Below are positions 1-11,100 of a DNA stretch of 64,000 nt, piece by piece; the stretch's first letter is position 1, and every line of letters begins with the position of its first letter. A program made the position numbers and the translations under genes. Below the pieces are notes generated by a model that was not told the origin of the DNA, searched no databases, and saw only the letters and a list, made by a program, of their open reading frames with translations. The stretch comes from Platycnemis pennipes (lineage: Eukaryota > Arthropoda > Insecta > Odonata > Platycnemididae), in the NCBI GenBank assembly GCA_933228895.1, contig OW121851.1:134525624-134589623 (forward strand). Direction: 5' to 3'.

Positions 1-321
1 CTCAAGATTACCTCACCCACCTTGTACGGGTCCTTGCCAGTCAGCTGCAGACAGGACTGATCATACGAATAAAACGATTTAAATATATATTAGTTTAACA
101 GGAGATCACACGTTTATTGGTAAGGCAGGGTGTTTCATCATCATGATCGGTCAACGGAAGACAGATTGAAAATGGAGTCTTTCATTTTATGATTATGAAA
201 CATGAACAGTTTGGCTAGATTATAGAGATAGGCCGGTGTCATTGAAGATGTAAACATGGAGAAGAATGTAGAAAGCAATATGATTAGAAAAGTCTAAGAA
301 TTGTGTGCAAATATACCTATC

Positions 322-540
322 GGTCAACCATCCTAGGATTTGTTTGACGCAGCCCGACACTCGTTTCTTCTATTGGCCAACCTCTTTATATCAACGTAAT
401 TTTTCTCTTTTACATCCTTCACAACCTGTTTCATATATCTCATTCGAGGCCTGCCTTTTCCATTCTCCGCGTTCACTTTTCCCTCGACGATTGTCTTCAT
501 CAGGCCATCGTGTCTTCAGATATGGCTGGGTTTTCACCAG
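322..540 (-). mobile_element. 3' end of a decayed LINE (RTE-like family)
   Basis: Read on the minus strand, about 522-391 encodes a peptide containing LKTRWPDEDNRRGKSE and EWKRQAS. Almost the same residues are encoded, in the same secondary frame, by the LINE copy near 60.14-60.24 kb. Downstream comes a 3' untranslated tail ending in GCTGCGTCAAAC and AATCCTAGGAT (353-322). The same tail occurs in the opposite orientation at 1450-1481. This is a strongly 5'-truncated, non-coding copy. Family membership rests on the internal match; the clade name is inferred from the fuller copies at 59.5-62.7 kb. Confidence 0.7.
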
Positions 541-1415
541 TCTCAATACTGTGAGTTTAACATTAAAGAATATCATGAAATTAATCTGTGAGCTTCCAGA
601 AGCCACGTGGTGCAACAATAATTAAATGCGGTGCACGTTAATTATCTGACAACAACGAAATACAGTGCTGTTGCGCTAATTGTTACGTGTCCTCGGCCGC
701 TGTGTTGCGTTGCGTCGACTCCGTGAGGCTTCGTTTATCCTGGTCCGTCCACTGGTCGCTAACCGCCAAATCGTCCTGCCGAAATTCTCTCCAACTCCGT
801 GGCAACTTGCTGTAGACACTTCGATGATCATTCAATAAACCTCATGGTCGCCCTTACCCGCAGCCATATGACACTTGAATGTAGATACATCGCGCACCAG
901 CATCGGAATTAAGAATGCCCCGGTATTGTTTAACTGGTCGGTTTATATATGTTGAAAACTTATTTTTCAAGAAAACTACAAGTATATGCTCAAATATACC
1001 TATGTTCTGAACTTATGGTTATTTCTTGGAGAAAACTTTTTGTTCGACAGTAATTAAATAGTATAGCTAACACTCCGGCTTTCCTATCAGATGCGGCGGT
1101 ATGTTAACAATCTATTTTTATACTTTGTACCTATAAGTTAATTAACCAATATTTTACCAGTGTGTGTTTAAACACACGCGGAGTATGCTGACTTTTAAAA
1201 ATGTTATATGGTCACTCTTGAGAGCAGAACCTTTTCTAATTAATTCGAGCAAATTTGAACCCCCAGTAAATGTGCGAAGATCTGATATTTTAAACTATTT
1301 TTCCCAAAACTAGTAGTGAAAATAGTGCAGCATATCCAAAAATCAGACATAAATTTGGTAAAAATGTGTTCCGGGAAAATATGGGTTAATTATTTTCTAA
1401 GAATCACGTCACAAT
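541..1415. other. No gene recognised
   Basis: Mixed-composition sequence with frequent stops in all frames. No conserved domain, RNA gene or terminal repeat was recognised. It lies between two LINE 3' ends and may hold unrecognised LINE or host intron sequence. Confidence 0.4.
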
Positions 1416-1494
1416 GAAAAGGCTGGTCGATAGAAGAATTGAGTGGAAAGCTGCGTCAAACCAATCCTAGGATTGTTGACCAATGATGATGATG
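1416..1494 (+). mobile_element. LINE 3' terminus with ATG-repeat tail, same family as 322-540
   Basis: The 3' tail GCTGCGTCAAAC / AATCCTAGGAT is followed by GTTGACC and a short ATGATGATGATGA microsatellite. Upstream similarity to the 322-540 copy continues through 'GATAGAAGAA', giving about 65 matched bases. The microsatellite tail is characteristic of non-LTR retrotransposon insertion. Only the extreme 3' end is present. Confidence 0.65.
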
Positions 1495-1921
1495 AATTAT
1501 TTTTTTTGGGTAACTATTGTTTCTATTGCATATTATGGAAACGTTCCTCCGTTTGAGATGTTTACCGCCAATATTTAATACTATTGCGTAAGCACGGAGA
1601 AGCGCGTTCCTTTATTTATTTATGGACCTTCCAAATCGTCTTTAATACGCGAGCGTGCCTTTGTCCCCGGTCTGTGTTTCTTGTCGTTTTGATTCGCTCG
1701 GAGAGATCTCTCGAGAACGGGGAAGAAGCGTCTTAAAAATATGGTGTATACCACCCGGGACCCGTTCTCTGATCGTTCTCTGACCGAGAAAGTGTTTTAG
1801 AGCAGGAAAATGGTTGTTCGCCAATTTCATTTCTCGATGAAATCCAAGAGACGACGGGACAACTTAATTCGTCGAGGAGAGAATAGAGTAGGAACCACTC
1901 GTGCGAAAAATAATAGGAGCA

Positions 1922-2096
1922 ATTCATGGTAACGAATTAAATAATAAAACTTTTAGTCAATTCCACAATTTTTAATAACCGGCCTAGGTTTCGGCAAATT
2001 TTTGTCATTATAAAAAAAAGAAATTGTCGAAACCTAGGTCGGTTATTAAAAAAGTGTCTAACTAAAAGTTTCATTATTTTATTCGTTTCCATGAAT
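1922..2096. repeat. Foldback (long inverted repeat) element
   Basis: Two arms of about 70 bases are inverted copies of each other. The left arm starts ATTCATGG and the right arm ends CCATGAAT. Both include the CCTAGG-containing stretch near 1983 and 2034, separated by an AT-rich loop of about 25 bases. It carries no ORF. It resembles a foldback MITE, or an inverted duplication of one element end; the superfamily cannot be assigned. Confidence 0.75.
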
Positions 2097-2639
2097 ACCG
2101 TAAAATTCCACAAAGTGACGCCTTCAGTGTTATCTGATATATAAGGAGCAAGTAGTGAGGGACGTAAAGGAAAATACTAGCGTAAATATGAAGACGTTAG
2201 CCGATAAGACAGTTGAGAGGAGAGCTGCGACAATCAATCTTCGGACTGATGGCTGTAGTATACTTGTATATCTATGCATAAATACATTCATATGCATGTG
2301 TATATAAATGTTCGCTGGAAATTCGCAGTGCCAGATAATAAACATATAGCTTAGTCACAGGCGTTACTAAAGTATAAAGACTCATAATAAGAGACACTCG
2401 CAAAAATGGTTTTCCGATATTTCGGTGGCCACATTTCTCAAAGGAGAGGAGAGAACTGACTGAGGGCAGGTCAAGTAAACAAGTGAAGGGTAGAGGTAAG
2501 GGAAAATAGGGGAAAGAGAGGTAAAGATGAGTGGGGAGGGAAAGGGTATGAGAAAATGTATGAGAAACAGAGAGAAAGACAGAAGGTTCCTTTAATGAGC
2601 CCTGTTAATTCCCGGTTTGCGGAATGCATGGAAGAGCCA
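2097..2639. other. No gene recognised
   Basis: Purine-rich stretch (2440-2590, many GGGAAAG and GAGAGA runs) and ordinary AT-rich sequence. No supported ORF. It lies immediately downstream of the 3' end of the minus-strand Penelope-like relic. Confidence 0.4.
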
Positions 2640-3213
2640 AATTAAAGATTGCTCCAACGTTTTAAGATGGAGGGAAGACGCTGAAGGTGGCAGGGAGGCC
2701 AGAGGCCAGGGGAGGCCACCTTGAAACAATTATTGATGTTGGATTCGTGGGAGGAGGCATGTATTGCATGGAGAAAATAAGAATGGGAGGAGGGATTATT
2801 GCAGGAAGAGCGGTGACCATTCATGCGGGTGCATAGCGGGGTGGTGGAGAGGCCGGTGTAGAACGCGGGACAGGATTGGCAGAGTAGAAGGTAGTCAGTA
2901 TTTTCAGTGGTGCAGGAAAGTGGAGGGGAAGGGACCACTGAGTAAGTACGGAAGTACGTAAGTACTAACTTAAGTACGGAACAAACTTAAACATGGAGGG
3001 AAGCGGAAAAGAGAGGAATGATTTGGGGAGAGGCTGGTTGATACGGATAGGACAGGTTTTGCATCTAGCGCGATTGCAGGGGAAAGGGGTGTTTTGGAGG
3101 GTGGGGGGATGGTATTTGGACAGAGGTCTGGTGGTTCTCCGAATACCCGAGAGGTTGGGGGGACGTTTGAAAGTAAGAGATGGGCATTTAGGGAAAATAT
3201 TGGTGGTGGTATG
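2640..3213 (-). mobile_element. Penelope-like element relic, linker and GIY-YIG endonuclease end
   Basis: On the minus strand, 3213-2990 encodes a peptide with FKRPPNL...TPFPCNRARCKTCP. This is the cysteine-containing linker found between the reverse transcriptase and endonuclease of Penelope-like retroelements. The following frame (2938-2642) gives YLLLCQSCPAFYTGLSTTPL, then RMNGH and a HASSHES segment, matching the layout of a GIY-YIG-type endonuclease (Y-x-C-x2-C, Y-x-G, R-x3-H). The two parts are separated by a short run of low-complexity sequence and are not in one frame. The reverse transcriptase is absent here. The call rests on recognised family motifs, not on a search. Confidence 0.7.
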
Positions 3214-4276
3214 ATGTTTTATTTTGTGTATTTTCTTTTTGTGTCGCCACTGTCTGCTCTGTGATTATATATAATATATGTGTGTGTATATACAACTCTT
3301 AAATCCCCTTTGCCCGTGATATTCGTTATTTGCCTTATCCTTTTCATATCCCTAATTGTGCGAGGGACGAAGGACCTTTTGAATCTGTCAGTTCGGCAAA
3401 GAAGTCGTGATTCCAACAGTCCGTGGGTTTGTTTTAATATTCCCTTTGAGAGTACATATTTATCTGCTCCTCTTGTCTCCGTATTGAGTTGGCTCTCGTG
3501 GGAGTAGGCCGGCAAAGAAGAAATCGGACGAAAAAGCTCCGTAGAGGACAGTGGAGATGGACGAAGGCGGCAACGAAAGTGGACGGGAAAAGTTTTATTA
3601 GGTTAAAGGATACTCAAGGACCTTGCTGGATAGGGGCGGGAGGAATTATGGGAAGAGGGAGAGGCAGATCTTTTGATACCACCACGGGACTGATGCGATA
3701 ATATGCGCCGCGAACGTGATGCCGTAACGAAATATGTATATCGGTGTGCGTTCTTGTGCTGTTTTCGCGCCTCTTCAGGTCGAAGTGATCGCGTCCCAAA
3801 CTGCTGTCGGCAATTGTTGATTTATCTTTTCGTACAAGAAAAGGAGGAATTAGTTGGGGTTTAGGGAAATTGCCAAATGGGGGCGTTTACTCGGAACCGA
3901 AATTGCTATTTTGTACACGAAATCGTTAGATGGAAACGGAAAATGCATTGTAGTGGAGAAATTAATCTTCATAAACAGAGCCATTCACTCATAAATCAAA
4001 AATTAAAATAAGCAAAAGGTGACGCCCACCGAACGAACTGCGTTAAGGATTACCGTTGTCCACCTCCCATCTTTGTCTGTTTTAAGGGAAAGGGAGGGGA
4101 GTGGAGAGGGGGGGTGGAAGGTCTACTCGCACAGATGTTATCGCAACCACTTCCATTGGCAGAGTCAGCTTAATGTGTCCCACGTTGCCATAAGGAGAAG
4201 GAGCTTTGCGGTCTCAGTTGTGATTGGACGAAGTGGATGACGTACGAGTTCTTTGCACGCCCACTTTTCCGAAAGG
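3214..4276. other. No gene recognised
   Basis: Includes a TATATG/TGTGTG simple repeat near 3265-3292 and several short ORFs without recognisable domains. Nothing else is supported. Confidence 0.4.
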
Positions 4277-4284
4277 GTTAAAAA

Positions 4285-4676
4285 TAAGGATGGGTCGGTT
4301 CGGTTCTTCGGTTCTCGGTTCCGCCGGTTCTTGAGCTTAGAACCGGAACCGGAACCGAGGCCAAAAATAATCGGTACCGAAATAATTAGCGCGAAAACCA
4401 GTTTGAAACCTACTCACACTCCGAAAGTGGAGGCTTCACATAAAAACCTGGTGAAATAGTGTACTTAGATGCTTCAAAGTCGCGAATTATTCTAATTCAG
4501 TCGTTAAAATGACAATACACAAAAATATAATGAAGTATTCTTTTTCAAGCAGTATGTCCCTGAAAATGATTATTGATTACCTTATCTTACCATTGAGCAA
4601 TGCAAAGTAAGTGGTAAATTAAGAACCGGAACCGAGAACCGAAGTTAAGAACCGAACCGGAACCGACCCATCCCTA
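4285..4676. mobile_element. hAT-type MITE with 8-bp target duplication
   Basis: The 392-bp element is flanked by GTTAAAAA at 4277-4284 and again at 4677-4684. The left end is TAAGGATGGGTCGGTTC and the right end, read inverted, is TAGGGATGGGTCGGTTC. Inverted similarity continues for about 45-50 bases through repeats of CGGTTC / GAACCG. An 8-bp duplication together with a TAGGGATGGG-type end is characteristic of hAT transposons. There is no transposase ORF, so it is non-autonomous. Confidence 0.9.
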
Positions 4677-4943
4677 GTTAAAAACATCAGTTTCTCGTCG
4701 CTTATAACTCGAGAACTAATTGACGGATCGAAGAACGGAAAAAATACGGGTCTTCTTATTCTACGAACTCTTATCAGATTCGGCAATTAAAAAAATGTGG
4801 TGTACGACCCCATTGTGTATTTTACGGATTCACCCTTCACGGGTAACTTCCTCTTTTTTCAGTTTCGAATCCGATTTTTCTTTTTCAAATCCGATTGATG
4901 ACGATGCCTTCTCGATGTTCATCTGATGTTTGTCCGTTTCCAG

Positions 4944-5133
4944 GGCGTCCGGAGGGGAGCTCCAGTACGTGATCGACGCGGGGGGTGGCGAGGAGGTGGG
5001 GGAGGGGGGTGGCGCCGACGACGATGGCGCCATCGGCGGCCTGCCCGAAGCGCACGCCGTCCGGATGCTGAGGCAGGTGATCGAGGCCATCACCTTCCTC
5101 CACGACCGAAACATCGCGCACCTCGACATCAAG
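4944..5133 (+). CDS. Drak: Drak exon A (hinge to catalytic loop)
   Basis: The acceptor TTTCCAG ends at 4943 and the donor GTGGGT starts at 5134. The first base completes a codon from an upstream exon outside the window. It encodes ASGGELQ...AVRMLRQVIEAITFLH..NIAHLDIK. Between GGELQ and the helix-E segment there is a Gly/Asp/Glu-rich stretch that makes this exon far more GC-rich than the other exons. The final codon (AAG) is complete, so the downstream junction is phase 0. Confidence 0.9.
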
Positions 5134-8100
5134 GTGGGTCTCCCGAAACGTTTTTTTTGTTTTCAGTGTGAACATGAATCAGGGTTCCCATAATGTTTTA
5201 CTCAAAAACTGGGACTTTCTGAAGTTTATCTTTAAAAAAAAACTGTGACATTAAGGAAAACGGCCCCTGCTGCACAGAAACTTCACTGCAATGTTAAATG
5301 AACGTTCATCAATCCATTGCGGGAACGTTGCAGTAATATTTAAGGAGTCTTCTCGGGTCTTCCACCGGGATAAGCTTTTAATAGAAGCCGACGTTTCGAA
5401 GTCTGTCTCCGACTCCATCCTCAATTCAAATGGTGGATATTTAATTTCGAGTCAACCTTCACCATTGTTGTGTGTGGTCAAGGGAGTCCGACGGGATGGA
5501 GTCCGAGACGGACTTCGAAACGTCGTACTCTATTGAAAGCTTATCCCGGTGGAAGACCCGTGAAGACTTCTTAAATATTATTCGCCGGGAAAAAACAAAA
5601 TCATACTTCACGTTGCAATAACTTTAAAATTATGGTTCCCTGAACTTTCAAAATGTCTCTATGTACTTGATATGTTTCTGCAACGTTCAAAATAAACGTT
5701 CCTGCAACCATCCTTAAGCGTTCAATGTGACCGAAACATCGTTCCTGCAATCAATCTGAAACGTTCAGTGTATGCTCCTGCAGCCATTCTGAAGTGTTCT
5801 GCAATCATCTGCGTTGCATTGAAGCTCCCTTATCCATTAATGGATTTAATTTTGTATTTGGATTATGTAAATGGATTTAATTATGTATTTTCCAGTGAAT
5901 GTCTCCGAAATAATTTACAAGTGTTCAATAAAATTCATCTTGAGACTCTTTGGCTTATTCTTGAATGATCAAAGATTGCATATTCTCTTTATTCATAATG
6001 CTCTTTTGATGCTCATGGGTCAATCAATGTTCACTGGTGAATTTCAAATAATGAAAATTTTATTTTCATAAAATTTCAAAGAGAACATAATACCTATTTG
6101 CTCCAAATAAACAAAACTGAAGTCATTCAAATAACCATTACATCAATTTTTAACCTTTATTTCATTAATGTGATACCCATGGTATCTACCTAAATATAAA
6201 ATAAATTTGCTGGCATGTATACAAACACTATTGAAACAATTAAGTTTTCAGAGCTCAAATATCGATCTTTTATCATCACATCCTAAATTTATTGTGTTAC
6301 TGAACCTATGTATGTGATAAACAAAAAAATGTATGTATCACTATCTTTGCTTGAGAGCAGCTGCTCTCTAGCTATACTTAACTCTTCCATTATGTAAGTA
6401 ATTACGGATCACTTAAGTCTTCCATTAAAGTATTCATATGCATTGCAAAAACGTTTCTGAACCATTCTGAACGTTCCTGCAACCATGATGAACCATAGAT
6501 TGCAAATGTGTTTCAAAAGCATTGCAATTCCTTACATTTGGTTGCAAAAGAATTACATTGGCACTTATTTGCAATTAATAAAAATATGTAGTTTATTCAA
6601 TCGATATGAGTAAATTTTTATGATAATGGTAGCATCTAATATTACACTCGTCAATTTAATCACAATTTGACTTAATTAATAGGTATTTAGAAAAATACAT
6701 TGCAGAACCATTCTAAATCTTTCTGTGCAGCAGGGGGGGGGGGGGAATGTATAATGTAAGAAAACCAAAAATGTAACTCTTCTATTTAAGTTGAATTCTT
6801 TATTCAGCAATGAACAATTATTCATAAATTCGATTTTGCAAGGTTATTAATCGAAACTAATTAGAAAAATATTTATCAGATATATGGACCTGTTCAAGGA
6901 TTTCTTTTTCTTTGAATATTCGATCATAGAACTCAGCATTATATCAGTGATTATTAAATGTATTTTCAACATTGAAGGAGAAATTGTAACTAAAAATTGG
7001 ATAAAATCAGTTTATAAAAGTTCTTAGAAGGATGCAAAGTAAAAGTGGGACTGTTGAAAACAACTCGGGACATTGGTATAAAAAAGGCCAATGTTGCAGG
7101 AAAACGGGACGAATGAGGACCATACTTAAGCCTGTTTGACTCAGTCCAATTTATTGGCCAATAAATCAGCAAAAATATACAAACAGACTCCTGGCGGAGT
7201 CTTCAGGTCAGGAGACCTGAAAACTCCAGCACGATGGTTGGAGAAACTGTTGATGCCCAGTGACAAGCCAAAGTAGATAAACACCCAGAAGCACTCTTGA
7301 TGGACGATAAACCCCACGGAAACCTCAGATCCAAGTTGATTTACAAGTGTGTTCTGCAAGATGAAATGTCAAATTATGTAATCTACGTTTCACCCTGTGA
7401 TCCACCTAGAAGAATATCATATTCCTCTAGGTGTCACTGGTTGGTCACTGGCCATATGAATGGGGTCAAGATGAATCTGTCAAATTGACGGGAGGCATTG
7501 ATGCCAGAAAATCTGCCTCGGCATACAAAGTACAGTCAAACTCGGATATAACGAGATCCTAGGGTCCAAATGCTTTTGCTTTTAATATCCGTTACTCGTT
7601 ATATCCGTTACGAGTAGCAACATGTACTGTCACTCACTGTCTTTCCCTCTCTCACTCACACACGCGTGCTCACACACATACTATTGTTATGCAAAGGTGA
7701 TAAAATAACAAAGATTACGTATAAGATGATTGGAATTACAAAATGAACAATTTATTCAGTAAACTATCCACATACATGCTGAATTTACAAGAAAAAGTCC
7801 TTGGTACGACAGTACACAGCCACTGCTCGTTCATTTGGACTATAGATTCGCACGTTATAACCGTAAGGCTCTCTAATACAGTCTCGTTTTAACCGTTATA
7901 TATTGCTCATAAAATGAATTATTTCCAAACAACCCTTCTCTCTTTCCTCGCAATAGCCGAGATCTCGTTTTAACCGTGCTCGCTATAAATGAGTTTGACT
8001 GTAGTTCCTTATTTAACATTTTCCTTAAAAATGATTAATTCCTCAAGTTACATTTGGTTTATTATACTACATTCAAGCTCGCTTATATCAAACCCATTTA

Positions 8101-11100
8101 TAATGAAGTGAAGGCTGTTCCCCGTTGAAGAGATCCACATATGACAAATTTCGGTTATTATGAAGTAAATATTCACCTCCCTCAACTTCATTATAAACGG
8201 GCTTAACTCTACTTTATGGTAGGTTTAAAAAAATTAAATTTCCTTTCTCTATGTAAGTGTTGTTTCATTCAAAGAGTTTTTGCGTATGATTATCAGTGTC
8301 ATGAATCCTTTGTTTCTCTCTCTCTCCCTCCGCAGCCTCAGAATATCCTTCTTTTGGGTCCGTACCCAGAGGCCGATGTCAAAATTTGTGATTTTGGCAT
8401 CTCAAGAGTGGTGGAAATGGGTGCAGAGGTCAGGGAAATTCTTGGTACCCCCGATTATGTTGGTAAGTGCCGTTTCAAATCTTCACTCCTACTACTGCTA
8501 CGTTTATAACATTTTGCTATTAAATCATTGGAAGAAATCCATCTATCCACATCATTGTCATTCATCTCAGTTTATTCATCTCTTTTCAATACTTGTAGTG
8601 AAAAGTTTCAATACTTGTAGTAAGTCTTGTCTTACATTGGGAGTTGAGGTATGCCAGGTGACATTGTGCCAGTAGGTATACCCTCCAAGCACAAGAGCTT
8701 GGAGAAATAAAAAAAATCAAATGTGTTAAAGAGTATTTTTATAGAATAGTCTTTGCAAATGCAGTGAATGAACCTTTTCTAGTTGAATCCTAATTTGGCC
8801 AAGAGCCTTTTCAGCATGTTTTTAATTTAAGTACTTTTAAAAAATAATTTGCTAGAAGTTTTATCGTTTGAATTAGGTACTATGAAATTTTTATACTGAA
8901 TAACCTTGTGATCAAACCACTTGCATAGATAAAGCAGTGAATTATCGTGGGGCTGAATGTATATTAGGTGTAAATTTTTATTAAATGCAGCTACCACATA
9001 ATTGAATGGACTCCATATCTCATGCCCTTATGTACACTGAAGGGTTATACATATAATGATTTAACTGTGAGAAACTCACTTATGCATCAGCCAGTTTGGG
9101 ATACCCATGTGGAATTTTCCATCATCAGCTTCCTGACCATTGGTTTGCATAATTAATTAATCAGTTATTGATTCTGTTGTTTTCCTTGTGTTATTTTCAT
9201 TTTCCATATAATTTCTGAGGTTTTTCTTCCTGTTGTGGTTGCTATAATACCTAATTTGTGTAAATGGAATTGAGTGCCAAGATTTATCTTGTGTGCTGTT
9301 ATGGTGGCAACTTTTTATTTAGCCTCTATTATGTTTTTTAATAACTATGTTATGCCTTTTTTTAAATTGTGTTTAAGTTGGAAGAAGTGATATGACTTGA
9401 CTCAAAATACATAGTTGTGATAACTCAGATTTGAAATTTTCAAGAACACGAAGGAATTATCAGTTTTGCTGAAGTTTGAATTTTACATGTGACAGATATG
9501 GTGTGAGATAATCTTTCGTATCATAGCTCTTTAAAAGTAAACTATTAAAGATTATTGATGCAATTTAGCCTTCTTTTTACTGGATGAATGATCTATTATG
9601 TCCTGATTCTGATAGCTGACTCTTGTTTCTTTTTAATAGCCCCTGAGGTGCTGAGTTATGAGCCCATCAGTCTTGCCACTGACATTTGGTGAGTTTTGTG
9701 TGTGACTACTCATTATGTAAATAATTAAAATGGGAGAAATAGAGTTGCTATGGAATCTAATTCTATTTCACTTGAATGGTATTCATGGTATAGGATTCTG
9801 CTTTCAATGGTCATGAAAATGCCTTGCTTATTTGGTAACATTAAGCTGAATAGATGTGATTTAAATTACAGCTGGCCATTATATTTTTGATATTTTACCT
9901 TAGTATTCTGTATGGAAGTTTTGCTACATTCAGTAGAGCCCCACTAATTCGGGCCCCGCTAATTCGGGTTTCTGGATAAATCGGGGCGGGTCAAAAAAAA
10001 AAAAAATATATTACTCACTAAAATTTTACAAGTTAAACACTTCTAATAGTCAATTTTGTTTGTTTTACATATTTTGTGTTTTGTCACGATGTTTTAAACT
10101 ATGTAAACTTATATTTTCTTACGTTTTTTGTGCATCTTGTATATCCTTATATGCTTGAGAACCATGAATGACCTTCAAAAATGTTTTAAGGTCGTTCCTA
10201 CGGCAATAAAACCACTTTAAATGTTTAATTTGGGTTTTTAGTTAATTCGGGCATTAGCCAGACACAATTAGCCCGAATAAGAGGGATTCTACTGTACTAT
10301 GTTATGTAAGTTTTGTATTTCCAATATATTGTAGGAACTTAGTTTTTAGAGGTGAATGATCAAATAATTCTCTGATTTCCCACGTGTGCATAGCTGCATA
10401 AATGCAGAAATAGCAGTGATTACAATTGATACAACATTTGTAGGAAACATGATAACTCTTTAATGGATTAATTTTTTTATTTATTTTATGGATTATATTG
10501 GTATATGTTGCACGATAATAAATTCTAGATTAGTGATGCTTGTTTGGATTTGATGAAATAGATGAAATAATGCGAGCTTCTAATTTTGCTTGAATGAAAA
10601 TGTCCGAAGACTGGGAAATCCAAATGCCAAATTAATTATGGAAAAAACGATGACTCCGAAACCCGCTTGGCTTCCGACAGGTTCTGACCTGTTTCACCTC
10701 ACTCTCCCCATTGATGATTGCCTTGACAATCGAAGAACTGGTTTCGGAGTCATCGTTTTTTCCATAATTAATTTGGCATTTGGATTTCCCAGTCTTTGGA
10801 CATTTTCATTATTTGGATTTGTCTCAATTTTTATTTGTTTCCAGGTCAATTGGAGTCCTGGCATATGTGCTTCTCAGTGGTTGTTCACCCTTTGGCTCTG
10901 ACTGCAAGCAGGAGACCTTTTGCAACATCTCAAGGTGCAACCTCACATTTCCTGAGGAACTGTTTGGTGGTGTCACGGAGGCAGCGCTAGACTTCATGAA
11001 AGCGACTATTGTTGCCAAGCCAAGGTATGCAGTATGGAGCACACAATTCCCTTGGTCTTCTGTATTGCATTCTTATCTGTTTAACTGTTATCAACACTGG

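Noticed and set aside
322..1481. A 1.16-kb DNA transposon with 31-bp inverted termini
   Set aside because: The termini are 3' tails of the same LINE family. One carries adjoining LINE-like coding sequence and the other an ATG-repeat tail, so two opposed insertions explain them better.
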